A stretch of 64,000 nt of DNA from Desulfovibrio piger ATCC 29098 (GCF_000156375.1 NZ_DS996361.1:25535-89534), one strand, 5' to 3'; positions 1 to 9,247 are shown, counted from the first letter of the stretch. Notes: generated by a model from the sequence alone, not told the origin. Program-made: numbers and translations.

Positions 1-210
1 ACCTGCAAACATATGTTCCCCCCTACGTTATGTGTTTGGATATTCCTCCATGATCCCGGGTGGGCTGTGAACCTCCTTGTAAAAATAAGCCCATAAATAG
101 AACCAATTGTGGGGGGGAGTCTTTGTAAATCTAAAAAATGTAAATATAGTTAAAACGTTAGATATGATAAGAAAAGGGATGGCAATTAGGATTAATTACC
201 ACCCCTTGCG

Positions 211-1440
211 TTATTTCTGCTGTTCCCGACGATCCCAAAGGGCCAGGCGCAGGCGGTCGAGGACCATGAAACCGCCACTGCACAGCACCATGAAGGCCGC
301 CGCCATGAAGACGCCCCGGTAGCCGAAACCGGCATGGATCACGGCGCCGCCCAGCAGGGGCCCCAGCATGCCGCTGGCATCGAAGGTGAGCATCATCACG
401 TTGGAATTGATGGAGCGCGTGGCGTCCGTGGAGCGGTCGTAGATGGTGGCCGCCAGCAGGGGATAGAGCAGGCCCAGGCCGATGCCGTACAGGATGGTCA
501 GGGGCAGGAAGGCCCAAAGGGGCCCCCAGGCCAGACCGGTCATGCTGATGGCCAGCGCCACGGCACAAAGGGGCACGATGCGGTAGCGGGGCAGGGTATC
601 CAGCACATGCCCGCCGAACAGGCGCACCAGGATGATGGTGGTGGTGTAGCCCATGAAGAACATGGCCGGGGTGGCGCCGGTGGTCACGCACAGGCCCTTC
701 ATGAAGTAGATGGCCAGGGCCGTCATGATGCTGAAGGAAAGGCAGGCCAGATAGATGCAGCCCAGGCCGGAATGGGTCATGGAATAGAGGATGGCCCGCG
801 GCGTCATCTGGTTCCTGGCCGTATCGGCGGAGATCTCGGGCCTGCGCAGCTTGGGGGCCAGGGGCACGAGCATGCACAGGGCGGGGATGGCCAGCACGGC
901 CATGAGGGCGAACAGGCGGGGCTCACCGCCCAGTAGAGGCAGGATCTGCTCGCCCACGGCCGGGATGATGGAATAGGGCAGCAGCGTGGTCAGGGAGAAG
1001 ATGGCGAAGCCCCGGGCGCTTTGGCCCTTGGGGATGCAGCTGACCAGCACGGCCACTACGCAGCTGGAGTAGACCGCCAGCGAGATGCCCTGGGCGATGC
1101 GCAGGCCCAGGATCAGCCAGATGCTGTCGGGCCCGTGGATGAAGGGATAGGCCAGCATGATGCAGCTGGAAAGGCAGATGGTGACCAGCAGGGCGGGCAG
1201 CTTGCTGCGCGAGAGCAGTACGATGCTGGCCAGGGGCCGCCAGAGCAGGACCATGGCGAACAGGGCCGAAAGCAATATGCCGCGCCAGTTGGGGCTGACT
1301 TGCAAACCTTCCAGCCATTGTTCGAAGCAGTAAAAGACGGCCATATAGCTGTTGTTGCACATGGCCATGCAGAAAAGCAGGATGAAATCGCGGCTGAAGA
1401 GCGTCTGTTTTTTTTCGTTGTCGGGCAGCGTGGGGAGCAT
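211..1440 (-). CDS. MFS family transporter
   Basis: A 409-residue polytopic inner-membrane protein made almost entirely of hydrophobic segments, about 12 of them in two groups of six, separated by a charged loop near residues 195-215. This is the size and layout of a major facilitator superfamily permease, probably a secondary transporter or efflux pump. The substrate cannot be told from sequence. The start at 1440 is preceded by AAGGCGG about 7 bases upstream. It lies alone, in the same direction as the PEP-synthase-like gene upstream but separated from it by a terminator hairpin (1560-1584). The 210 bases downstream to the window edge are AT-rich and hold no convincing gene, though an ATG with a GGGGGG stretch in front of it at 12-10 on the minus strand could be the first codons of a further gene. 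Confidence 0.8.
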   Translation of the reverse strand: MLPTLPDNEKKQTLFSRDFILLFCMAMCNNSYMAVFYCFEQWLEGLQVSPNWRGILLSALFAMVLLWRPLASIVLLSRSKLPALLVTICLSSCIMLAYPFIHGPDSIWLILGLRIAQGISLAVYSSCVVAVLVSCIPKGQSARGFAIFSLTTLLPYSIIPAVGEQILPLLGGEPRLFALMAVLAIPALCMLVPLAPKLRRPEISADTARNQMTPRAILYSMTHSGLGCIYLACLSFSIMTALAIYFMKGLCVTTGATPAMFFMGYTTTIILVRLFGGHVLDTLPRYRIVPLCAVALAISMTGLAWGPLWAFLPLTILYGIGLGLLYPLLAATIYDRSTDATRSINSNVMMLTFDASGMLGPLLGGAVIHAGFGYRGVFMAAAFMVLCSGGFMVLDRLRLALWDRREQQK

Positions 1441-1559
1441 GGGAGACCGCCTTGCTGAAAAGGGAGAGGGAGACGAGACAATCTAAGGCTATTTGGTTGC
1501 GTCCGCAACCCGATCAACACAAAAAAGTGGTCACTCCGCCGAAAGAGAGAGGAACGGGA

Positions 1560-1584
1560 AAGCCCCTCCGCAAGGGAGGGGCTT
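1560..1584 (-). terminator. Terminator after the PEP-synthase-like gene
   Basis: A 10-bp G+C-rich stem (AAGCCCCTCC paired with GGAGGGGCTT) with a short loop starts about 30 bases past the stop of the minus-strand gene ending at 1615. The T-tract is short, so termination may be partial. Confidence 0.65.
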
Positions 1585-1614
1585 CCATGACAACAAACGG
1601 TCCTCCGCGGAGGA

Positions 1615-4185
1615 TCAGTGATATTCGCCGTTGAGGAACTTCATGGCATAGCCGTGCACGGCCGCGTCGGAGGTCATGAGCATGTCCATCTGGCGGGTCA
1701 TGATGAGCAGCCGGCCCAGCTGGTCCAGGCGCGAGAGGACATCCAGCCGGGGATACTTCTGGTAGCGGGCGCGGATACGGTCGCCCACTATTTCTACAGT
1801 AAAGCCCAGTTCCGTCAGGATGACCCCGATGCAGCGCACGCGCCGTTCGCGCTGCACGCTGCCGGCCGCCCCGCCGGCGAACTCGAAGCGGATGTAGTTC
1901 TTGCTCAGGGTCTCGCCGCACCAGCTGTCCAGGATGGCGTAGTGATAGCCCACGCGCGAGGAGAAGTTCACGTAACGGTCCGAGACGATGGCATAGCTGC
2001 GGTCGCCGAAACGCTGGCCGCCCTGCTGGTTGCCGCCGCTCATGTTCTGGCTCATGACCGACAGGAAGCCCCGCATGTTGATGGGGCGGGGGCCACGGGC
2101 CTGGACGGCGGGATTGAGCATGCCGGACAGCACTTCCGCGAAAGGCTCGCTGATGACGTCCTCGGGCGTGACGCGGCGGGACTCGGGATTCTTGAGGCCG
2201 CCGCCGAGGTCGATGACATACAAGTCCAGCGGCACCGGACAGACCAGCTGGCTGGCCGCGCCCATGCTTCCTTCGGTGACGCTGTCGGAGATGAGGAACA
2301 TCTCACTGTAGCTTTTTTCATGGGCGTAGCGCATGACGTCGTGCAGCGAGGTGCAGTTGGCCGGGCTGAAGAGCTCGGAGTGCGGGTCCACCAGATGCAG
2401 GGGCATGATGTAGCTGGCGATGCGGCGCAGCAGGATCAGGGCCGGGGTATCCGCCGCGGGGCGGCGGGGCTGCAGGCGCAGGGCCAGCAGTTCGGGGATC
2501 TCGCCCTTGAACACGCGCCCGCCGATGGCGTCCACGGTCACGACCTCGCCCTCTTCCAGCAAACTGGTGGCACCGGGCAGGTTGATGACCGTGGGCATGC
2601 CGAACTCACGGCAGACGGACGCCATGTGACCGGTAAGGCTGCCGGTCTCGGCGATGATGGCCGAGGCCCGCTGCATGGCCACCATGGCATCGGGCGAGGT
2701 GTGCTGGAGGAGCATGACCGCGCCTTCGGGGAAATGGGTGAGGTCCTGTGAGGGCTGCACGTGGATGACCGGGCCGCAGCCCACGCCCTTGGCCGCCACT
2801 TCGCCGCCGCTGAGCAGCGGGCGCAGGTGCGAGAGCGCCGGGGCCGTCACCTCGCTGACCGAGGCATCCAGGCCCATGGGGCGGGTCTGGAGCAGGATGA
2901 TCTGGTCGTCTTCGTCCACGGCCCATTCCACGTCCTGCGGGTACTGGTAGTGACGTTCCAGTTCCAGCGCCATGGAGGCCAGCTGCTGCGCCTGTTCGTG
3001 CGACAGGCTGGGCACGTTGCGCAGGCTTTCGGGCACGTCCTCTTCCTTGCTCTCCACGCCGTGGCGTCCGGGCGCCAGCACGAGGCGGATTTCCTTGTGG
3101 GCGATGGTCTCCTGCTGGATGCGCAGGTTGGCGCGCGAGACCAGCCAGTTGTCCGGGGTGGCCGTGCCGTCCACCACCATCTCGCCCAGGCCCCAGGTGC
3201 CCTGGATCATGACGCAGTTGGAACGCAGGTCCACGGGATGCCGGGAGAACGCCACGCCCGCCGCCTTGGCCTGTACCATCTTGAGACAGCACATGCCCAT
3301 GCTGGTGGCGTCCAGCGGGTAGCCGTTGCGGGCGCGATAGGCCAGGGCACGGGGCGAGAACAGGCTGGCCAGCACGCGCTTGAAGGCCGAGGGCAGGCTC
3401 TCGCGCGTGACGCCGAGGATGCTCAGGTACTGGCCGGCAAAGGACTGCACCCCGTCCTCGTCCACGGCACTGGAGCGCAGGGCGGCCTGTACCTGGCTGT
3501 CCTTGCCGAAGGCCTCGTCCCAGCCCTCGAACAGGGCTTTTTCCACTTCTTCGGGCAGGGGGGCCTCCAGGATCAGGTTCTGCACGGTACGTGCGGCGTC
3601 CTGCAGGCTGTGGGGCACGTCGGCGTCCACCTTGCACAGGGTGCTGTGGATCTTTTTGAACAGGCCGCTGGGGCGCAGCAGGGCCAGGCTGCTGGCCTGG
3701 ATGGTCACGGCAAAGCCGGGAGGCACGGGCATGTCCAGCATGTTGCTCAGTTCGCCCAGGTTGGCGTTCTTGCCGCCCACGCTGTAGCCCATGCTGGCGT
3801 CCACTTCCGTCAGGGGCAGGATGAGCGCGTTGACGTCGCCGCGGGTGTGCTTCTCCAGCTCGTTCTCGATATGCTGCCCGATGGCGGCCACGCTTTTTTC
3901 CAGATCCTTGTAACGGTTGCGCGACATGTCGTTGAGGCAGGCCGCCATGCGTTCGCAGTGGAAGACCGCCTTGCGGGCGATGCGTCGGACCTGATGGGTC
4001 TCCAGATGCTTGTCGCCCCGCTGGGCCGCGTCCAGTTTGGCCAGGATGGCGGCCAGGTCCGCATTGGACTGGAGCAGCTCGTTGAAGGAGGCGTAGCGGC
4101 GGCCGAAAGCGGCCATGGCCTGCTCGCGGCTGATGCGCGGCTCCAGGCCAAACATGCGTTTGAGGATCTTGATGGTCGTGGTCAT
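1615..4185 (-). CDS. PEP synthase-like protein (PPDK N-terminal ATP-grasp plus PEP-utiliser swivelling domain) with divergent C-terminus
   Basis: 856 residues from the ATG at 4185, chosen because AAGGAAG sits just upstream; the frame stays open to 4320 but without an RBS. Residues about 1-100 are helical and unassigned. About 105-460 is a pyruvate phosphate dikinase N-terminal nucleotide-binding domain (SVGGKNANLGEL, RSSAVDEDGVQSFAGQ, SRHPVD, GLGEMVVDG). A swivelling domain follows, with the phosphotransfer histidine in TGSLTGHMAS (His520). The last 270 residues do not resemble the PEP/pyruvate TIM barrel of true PEP synthase: the TxH, FGTNDL and CGE-type motifs are missing. The reaction is therefore uncertain; it may be an ATP-dependent phosphotransferase acting on a different acceptor. 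It lies 150 bases downstream of the sigma-54 regulator gene on the same strand and could be cotranscribed. Confidence 0.72.
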   Translation of the reverse strand: MTTTIKILKRMFGLEPRISREQAMAAFGRRYASFNELLQSNADLAAILAKLDAAQRGDKHLETHQVRRIARKAVFHCERMAACLNDMSRNRYKDLEKSVAAIGQHIENELEKHTRGDVNALILPLTEVDASMGYSVGGKNANLGELSNMLDMPVPPGFAVTIQASSLALLRPSGLFKKIHSTLCKVDADVPHSLQDAARTVQNLILEAPLPEEVEKALFEGWDEAFGKDSQVQAALRSSAVDEDGVQSFAGQYLSILGVTRESLPSAFKRVLASLFSPRALAYRARNGYPLDATSMGMCCLKMVQAKAAGVAFSRHPVDLRSNCVMIQGTWGLGEMVVDGTATPDNWLVSRANLRIQQETIAHKEIRLVLAPGRHGVESKEEDVPESLRNVPSLSHEQAQQLASMALELERHYQYPQDVEWAVDEDDQIILLQTRPMGLDASVSEVTAPALSHLRPLLSGGEVAAKGVGCGPVIHVQPSQDLTHFPEGAVMLLQHTSPDAMVAMQRASAIIAETGSLTGHMASVCREFGMPTVINLPGATSLLEEGEVVTVDAIGGRVFKGEIPELLALRLQPRRPAADTPALILLRRIASYIMPLHLVDPHSELFSPANCTSLHDVMRYAHEKSYSEMFLISDSVTEGSMGAASQLVCPVPLDLYVIDLGGGLKNPESRRVTPEDVISEPFAEVLSGMLNPAVQARGPRPINMRGFLSVMSQNMSGGNQQGGQRFGDRSYAIVSDRYVNFSSRVGYHYAILDSWCGETLSKNYIRFEFAGGAAGSVQRERRVRCIGVILTELGFTVEIVGDRIRARYQKYPRLDVLSRLDQLGRLLIMTRQMDMLMTSDAAVHGYAMKFLNGEYH

Positions 4186-4337
4186 GGAACTTCCTTTTGC
4201 TTCCCCCGGCAGGGCATGGAAGGCAGACGCGCAGGCACGCCCGGCCTGTTCCTGGAAGGCCGGGACCGTCCGGGCAGACCGTCCGGCATCCGGCAGGCGG
4301 GCGTACCGCCATGCCGTCATGTCCCGGAAGGGCCGCC

Positions 4338-6905
4338 TCAGGCGCGGAACCCGCGTGCTGCCGGCAACACTATATAGCGTTGGGCCGGGCCGCGTCCTTC
4401 CCTGCGGACAAGGCCCAGACGGACCAGGATCTGCAAGTCATACTGGGCGGTACGCATGGAGATGTCCTTGCCTGCCATGTCCTGGTATTCCTGCCGGCTG
4501 ATGCTGCCGAGCTCCACGATCTGGGGCAGCAGCCGGGCAAGGCGGGCATTGAGGCGCGGCTGGGCATCTTCCGCAACGGGCGCCGTGTCCTGCTCCTCGC
4601 TTTCGGCCGGAGCGGGCGGGACGACAGGATGTTCCGCCGTTTCCGAAGCCTCGTTGTGGGGCTGCCTGCTGTCGGCCCGTGCGGGCGGGCAGGAGAGCTT
4701 GCCGCGTTCCGGTCGCGCAATGTCCCCGGGAAGGGTATCCGGTCCCAACTGGATGTTTTCTGCAAAAATGAGGCCATTTTCGCAAAAAGCCAGGGCCCGG
4801 GTCAGGCAGTTCTGCAGTTCGCGCACGTTGCCCGGCCAGTGGTATTCCTGGAGCTTGCGCAGGGCGCCGCGGCTGAGGCGCGGCGTGGGCAGGCCCTGGG
4901 ATTCCGCGGCCCGGGTCAGGAAGAAAACGGCCAGCAGAGGCAGGTCGGACTTGCGGCGGCGCAGGGGAGGCGTGCGGATGGTGATGACGGCCAGACGGTA
5001 ATAGAGGTCCTCTCGGAAGGAGCCTTCCTGGGCGTCCTGCAGCAGTTCCGCGTTGGTGGCCGCGATGATGCGGGTATCGAAGGGGACGTCCTCGTCGCTG
5101 CCCAGCGGTCGGATCATGCGGGTGGAAAGCGCCCGCAGCAGGGCCTGCTGGACCTTGGGGGCCGCGTTGCCGATCTCGTCCAGCATCAGGGTGCCGCCCT
5201 CGGCCGTGAGGAAGGCGCCCTTGCGGGGCTGGCGCGCCTCGGTGAACGCGCCCTTGACGTGGCCGAACAGGGTGTCCATGAGCAGGTTCTCGTCCAGGGC
5301 CCCGCAGTTGATGGTGATGAAGGGGCCGTTGGCTCGGGGGCTGGCCTGGTGGATGGCCGCCGAGACCAGCTCCTTGCCGGTGCCCGTCTCGCCGATGACG
5401 AGGACGTCGGCCATGGTGGGCGCGGCCTTGAGGATGTTGGCGCGCAGGTCCTGCATGGCGGCGGAGGTGCCCACGAGGCCGTTGTCGGGGATGTCGTCCA
5501 GCTCCGGCATGTTCTCGGCAGGTTCGCGTGCCCAGCGGGCGTCCTGCATGAGCTGCTGGTTGAGCTGTTCCTCCTCGCTGCGGCGCAGGCGGTGGAGCAG
5601 GGCGTTGATGGCGTCCTTGAGCTGCTCCAGCTCGCGGGGCATGGGCGGCAGCACCAGCGGGTTGGAGCTGTGGCTGTCGATGCGCAGGTTCACTTCATTG
5701 GAGAGACGGCGCAGGCGCTTGGTGGTGCCGCGTGCCAGCCAGGCCAGGCCCAGGCCCAGCAGGCAGATGCCGGCCAGCAGGCAGATGCCGTAGATGCCGA
5801 TGATCTGGATGCCGGTGCGGGTGGCGGTGAAGCTGGTGTCCAGCACGGCCAGGCCGCCCATGATGGTGCGCGGGCTGTCGGGGTTGGCGGCAAAGGTGAC
5901 GGGCGCGAAGCTGACGCCTTCCACGGCGCTGTTCTCGTGGCCCCAGGCATCGCTGTTGTCCAGGAATATCTGGCCGGAATGGCCGCCCTGGACGCTGGAG
6001 ACCATGGACCAGTAATTGACGTGGTTGGGGCCGGGACGGAAGGCTGTGCTGAAGCCCGCGCGGCCGAACTCGCCTTGGAAGCCCGCGCGCAGCGAGTCGC
6101 TGTTGAGGCGCCCGCTGGCCTCGTCCGCCTCCAGGTTCTCGGACTGGAAGAGCATCCAGCCCTGATTGTCGAAGAAGATGCTGCGGATGCGGGTCTCGTC
6201 GTCGGCGGTGCGCAGGGGCGCGGAGGACGAGGAGAACATGCTGATGGCGTCACGCAGGACGGTCAGGTCCAGGGAAAGGATGAGCATGCCCTGGAAAACG
6301 CCCTGGGCATCATAGATGGGCGTGGAGAAGCGGATGACGTACAGGGGGATGCTTTGCACGGAATCGTTGAGCGGGACCATGGAGTAGACCACTTCCAGCG
6401 GCTGGCTGACCTGCACATGTTCGGGCCGCTGGGCCGCGCTCAGGCTGGTGAAGGGGTTGCCCACGGTGGCGGAGGCGATGTCGGGAGGGATGGAGATGAT
6501 CTCGCCGCCGTAGCTGAGCAGCAGATAGCGCTGGGAGGGATCCGTGCCCATGAAGGCCACCTCGCGATAGCGCAGGCCTTCGGCCCGCACGCGGAACTGG
6601 AGGCGCCGCACCATGTCTTTGGGATCCATGGAGCCCGCGGCCAGGATGAGGAGCTGGTTTCGGGTCTCTGTGAGAATTTGCTCAAGCGAAAGGCTCATGG
6701 CCTGCGCCTGCAGCTGGGCATTGCGGGCTATTGCGCGATTGACGAGGGCTTCGATACTGCGTCCCGTTGCGAGGAAAACAAGTAATAAAACCAGCGTCAA
6801 AAGCGGCAAACCGAGCAAAAGCACCCGGCTTGTCATGCTGCGGTTGACGAAGAACCGGGTGGTTTCCAGCGAATTTCCCAGGACGGGTCTGGTCCAGATG
6901 CGCAT
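4338..6905 (-). CDS. Membrane-anchored sigma-54-dependent transcriptional activator with periplasmic sensor domain
   Basis: 855 residues from the ATG at 6905 (GGAGG just upstream). The frame continues upstream to a TTG at 7007, but without an RBS. Order: TM1 about 27-47; a large periplasmic sensor of about 320 residues, Cache-like; TM2 about 375-400; HAMP-like linker; AAA+ sigma-54 interaction domain about 475-710 with Walker A GETGTGKE (near 503) and LMLDEIG; then a variable linker and a C-terminal winged-helix-like domain (SMRTAQYDLQILVRLGLV) instead of the usual Fis-type helix. The GAFTGA loop that contacts sigma-54 reads GAFTEA. It is divergent from the TauE/SafE operon, whose promoter at 7033 is a consensus sigma-54 site, so it is very probably that operon's activator, sensing a periplasmic ligand directly without a separate kinase. 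Confidence 0.88.
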   Translation of the reverse strand: MRIWTRPVLGNSLETTRFFVNRSMTSRVLLLGLPLLTLVLLLVFLATGRSIEALVNRAIARNAQLQAQAMSLSLEQILTETRNQLLILAAGSMDPKDMVRRLQFRVRAEGLRYREVAFMGTDPSQRYLLLSYGGEIISIPPDIASATVGNPFTSLSAAQRPEHVQVSQPLEVVYSMVPLNDSVQSIPLYVIRFSTPIYDAQGVFQGMLILSLDLTVLRDAISMFSSSSAPLRTADDETRIRSIFFDNQGWMLFQSENLEADEASGRLNSDSLRAGFQGEFGRAGFSTAFRPGPNHVNYWSMVSSVQGGHSGQIFLDNSDAWGHENSAVEGVSFAPVTFAANPDSPRTIMGGLAVLDTSFTATRTGIQIIGIYGICLLAGICLLGLGLAWLARGTTKRLRRLSNEVNLRIDSHSSNPLVLPPMPRELEQLKDAINALLHRLRRSEEEQLNQQLMQDARWAREPAENMPELDDIPDNGLVGTSAAMQDLRANILKAAPTMADVLVIGETGTGKELVSAAIHQASPRANGPFITINCGALDENLLMDTLFGHVKGAFTEARQPRKGAFLTAEGGTLMLDEIGNAAPKVQQALLRALSTRMIRPLGSDEDVPFDTRIIAATNAELLQDAQEGSFREDLYYRLAVITIRTPPLRRRKSDLPLLAVFFLTRAAESQGLPTPRLSRGALRKLQEYHWPGNVRELQNCLTRALAFCENGLIFAENIQLGPDTLPGDIARPERGKLSCPPARADSRQPHNEASETAEHPVVPPAPAESEEQDTAPVAEDAQPRLNARLARLLPQIVELGSISRQEYQDMAGKDISMRTAQYDLQILVRLGLVRREGRGPAQRYIVLPAARGFRA

Positions 6906-6959
6906 ACATCCTCCCGATAACGCAAAAAACGTGCAACTTTCCTGAAAATCTATCCGCAA

Positions 6960-6990
6960 TGCGCAGTTTGCGCAAGCGGAAAAACGCTTG
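6960..6990. promoter_or_regulatory. Inverted repeats, candidate upstream activator sites
   Basis: Two palindromic elements lie side by side: TGCGCA-GTT-TGCGCA (6960-6974) and CAAGCG-N6-CGCTTG (6973-6990). They are centred about 70-90 bases before the expected start of the sigma-54 transcript, the usual place for enhancer-binding-protein sites, and between the activator gene and its likely target. The role is inferred. Confidence 0.5.
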
Positions 6991-7032
6991 GCGGTGTTGG
7001 TAATCAAGGATTTCCGGGTTTTTTAGCGAAAT

Positions 7033-7048
7033 TGGCACGGGTGTTGCT
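7033..7048 (+). promoter_or_regulatory. Sigma-54 (-24/-12) promoter
   Basis: TGGCACG-GGTG-TTGCT matches the sigma-54 consensus TGGCACG-N4-TTGCW at every position, with correct GG to GC spacing. Transcription would begin near 7059, giving a leader of about 75 bases to the first gene at 7136. The divergent neighbour encodes a sigma-54 activator. Confidence 0.9.
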
Positions 7049-7135
7049 TAAACAGGGCATGTGAAGTTTGGGACGAATGGTCCTGCCGTGGGACGCAGGA
7101 TCTGGATGTAACAACCCCAAGACCCGGAGGAGAAC

Positions 7136-7441
7136 ATGAAAATGATGCGCAAGCTCTGGACAGCTATTGCGGGCAGCTTCATCATGCTGCTGGTCATGAT
7201 GCCTTCCCTGGCCCTGGCAGCCAAGAAGGCAGCGGCAAACGTGGTCATCGTGGCCGATACCCGCCGCCTGGACGGTATCATGCTGTGGTGGGCGCAGATG
7301 TACAATGACAGCCATCTGTACTTCACCATCCTGACCATCATCATTATCCCGACGGTCGGCTGCATCTTCGGCTTCCTGGCCGACGTTGTGATGTCGCACA
7401 TCGGTATCGACCTCAAGCACCGCGAGCTGGCTGAACACTAG
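7136..7441 (+). CDS. Small membrane protein, first gene of the TauE/SafE operon
   Basis: 101 residues: an N-terminal hydrophobic segment (about 8-28, ending LALAA, possibly a cleaved signal peptide), a polar stretch, and a second hydrophobic segment at about 60-85. A GGAGG RBS precedes the ATG. I do not recognise a named family. It sits directly behind the sigma-54 promoter and 18 bases before the permease gene, so it is probably an accessory subunit of the transporter or part of its sensing. Confidence 0.75.
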   Translation: MKMMRKLWTAIAGSFIMLLVMMPSLALAAKKAAANVVIVADTRRLDGIMLWWAQMYNDSHLYFTILTIIIIPTVGCIFGFLADVVMSHIGIDLKHRELAEH

Positions 7442-7459
7442 GCCGGAAGGGAGGAAAAC

Positions 7460-8515
7460 ATGGATTGGTTGTATGTTTTGATGCCCATCTCCGGCGTGAC
7501 GATTTTCTGGCCCGGTCTGATCATTCTGGGTCTCGGCGTCGGCATCATCGGTGGTTTCTTTGGTATGGGCGGTGCCTGGATGGTTACCCCCGGTCTGAAC
7601 ATCCTCGGCTTCCCCATGGCCTTCGCCGTGGGCACGGACGTTGCCCACATGGCCGGCAAATCCCTGATCTCGACCTTGCGGCACGGCAAGTTCGGTAACG
7701 TTGACTACAAGCTCGGCCTGACCATGCTGGCCGGTACCATCGTGGGTGTGGAACTGGGCGCCCAGATGCTGATGTGGCTGGAACGCCTGGGTTCCGTCGA
7801 CAAGGTCGTGCGCTGGCTGTACGTCGTGCTGCTGATCTGCATGGCCTGGATGGTCTTCCATGACGTGGCCCTGCGCAAGAAGAAGGAACGCGAAGCCGCC
7901 GCCCGCGGTGAAGAGCTCTCCGCTACCGCTACCGGTATCGACTGGGCCTCCAAGCTGCACGCCATCCGCATCCCCCCCATGGTGCACTTCCATGGCGCCG
8001 GTATCTACTGCTCCGCCTGGCTGCCCATCGTGGTCTCCCTGTTCACTGGCTGGCTGGCCGGTATCCTCGGCATCGGCGGCGGTCTGATCCGCATGCCCGC
8101 CCTCGTGTACCTGGTCGGTTGCCCCACCCACGTGGCCGTGGGTACGGACCTCTTCGAAGTGGCCATCTCCGGCCTGTACGGTGCCGCTTCCTTCACCTTC
8201 AAGGGTCGTACTGAACTCGTGGCCGCCCTCATCATGCTGGTCGGTGCTGCCATCGGTGCCCAGGTCGGCGCTGTGGCCACCAAGTACATCAAGGGTTACG
8301 GCATCCGTATCGCCTTCGGCTGCGCCGTGCTCGGCTGCCTCGCTTCCGTGGTCCTGAAGCTCATCCAGCCCTACTTCCCCGCCTATGCCGGCTTCATCAA
8401 CGGCGTGGCCACCGTGGTGGTCCTGGGCTTCGTGAGCGCCATCTCCCTCTACATCACCGTCCGTATGGTTCAGGGCGCCAAGGCAGAACTGGCCGCCAAG
8501 AAGCGCCAGGCGTAA
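7460..8515 (+). CDS. TauE/SafE family permease (sulfite/organosulfur anion transporter type)
   Basis: 351-residue integral membrane protein with the glycine-rich repeated halves typical of TauE/SafE: GxGVGIIGGFFGMGGAWMVTP near residue 25 and GILGIGGGLIRMPALVYLVG near 200, each followed by a conserved GTD motif (FAVGTDVAHM, VAVGTDLFEV). Family members move sulfite, sulfoacetate, taurine or related anions across the inner membrane; the direction and substrate here are unknown. It has a GGAGG RBS. It is the middle gene of a sigma-54-driven operon, with a small membrane protein before it and a lipoprotein after it (11 bases). Confidence 0.87.
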   Translation: MDWLYVLMPISGVTIFWPGLIILGLGVGIIGGFFGMGGAWMVTPGLNILGFPMAFAVGTDVAHMAGKSLISTLRHGKFGNVDYKLGLTMLAGTIVGVELGAQMLMWLERLGSVDKVVRWLYVVLLICMAWMVFHDVALRKKKEREAAARGEELSATATGIDWASKLHAIRIPPMVHFHGAGIYCSAWLPIVVSLFTGWLAGILGIGGGLIRMPALVYLVGCPTHVAVGTDLFEVAISGLYGAASFTFKGRTELVAALIMLVGAAIGAQVGAVATKYIKGYGIRIAFGCAVLGCLASVVLKLIQPYFPAYAGFINGVATVVVLGFVSAISLYITVRMVQGAKAELAAKKRQA

Positions 8516-8526
8516 GGAGGCAGCAC

Positions 8527-9117
8527 ATGAGAATGCGTAACGTAATCCTGACTCTGGTACTGGCTCTCAGCCTCGGTCTGACCGCGTGCGAATTTGGCCA
8601 GGTGGAACAGGGCCGCTGTGTGGCCTTCAATCCCGAAACCAAAACCCTTCTGGTGGTGCTGGACGTCAACCATGACCAGCTCAACCCCCACTACTCCGGC
8701 GGCATCCATGAGTACACCCTGCCTGCCGATCCGGCTGAAATCGGTCCCCTGCCCGTTCCCGGCGGCCGCGTGATGTTCGACCTGGAAAAGTCCACCGTCA
8801 CCATCTTCAACCCCGAGACCAAGGCTCTGGAAGTCCTGAACGTGACCTTCACCGATGTCGAGAAGGGCATCAAGCGCACCCATCCCAAGGTGCACGGCAA
8901 GACCTTCCCCATCATCGACAAGGACAAGATGTCCGTGACCGAATACTCGGCTCGCCTGCAGGCCCTGGTGACCTTCACCATCCCTGCTGACAAGATCGAC
9001 CTGCCCCCGTCCACCTGGGAAGCTGGTGACGAAGTCCGCATGTACTACAAGGAAAATGCCAAGCATCAGGCCCTGCGGTTCATGAACATCACCCGCACCA
9101 ACATCTTCAAGAAGTAA
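8527..9117 (+). CDS. Predicted lipoprotein of the TauE/SafE operon
   Basis: 196 residues beginning with a lipoprotein signal peptide whose lipobox is LTAC (Cys near residue 20). The rest is hydrophilic with beta-rich character and no catalytic motif I recognise. The phrase FNPETK occurs twice (near residues 37 and 97), suggesting a duplicated beta unit. The gene follows the permease by 11 bases with AGGAGG in front and ends before a hairpin and a T-tailed terminator, so it closes the operon. It is probably a periplasmic-side partner of the transporter, perhaps a binding protein; the function is unproven. Confidence 0.75.
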   Translation: MRMRNVILTLVLALSLGLTACEFGQVEQGRCVAFNPETKTLLVVLDVNHDQLNPHYSGGIHEYTLPADPAEIGPLPVPGGRVMFDLEKSTVTIFNPETKALEVLNVTFTDVEKGIKRTHPKVHGKTFPIIDKDKMSVTEYSARLQALVTFTIPADKIDLPPSTWEAGDEVRMYYKENAKHQALRFMNITRTNIFKK

Positions 9118-9139
9118 ACAACAGCAGCATCCACAACCA

Positions 9140-9213
9140 GGGGGGCGGCCCTCCGCCCCCCACCCCTCCTGCTAGACGAGACTGCCGTGAAAAGCCTTTC
9201 CCGGCAGTCTTTT
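9140..9213 (+). terminator. Hairpin plus rho-independent terminator closing the TauE/SafE operon
   Basis: A 9-bp all-G/C hairpin (9140-9161) is followed by a second stem, GACTGCCG paired with CGGCAGTC (9180-9187/9202-9209), with TTTT immediately after. Confidence 0.8.
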
Positions 9214-9247
9214 GATAACAGACCTTCTTCCCGCCAAGGAGCCCGTC

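Noticed and set aside
1-12. Possible start of a minus-strand gene at the window edge
   Set aside because: An ATG at 12-10 has a G-run in front, but only four codons are visible, too little to call a gene.
107-322. 71-codon frame near the left edge
   Set aside because: It overlaps the end of the MFS gene, has no clear RBS and looks like chance in AT-rich DNA.
4197-6785. Open frame of 862 codons on the plus strand
   Set aside because: Antisense to the sigma-54 activator gene, with no RBS and no recognisable domain.
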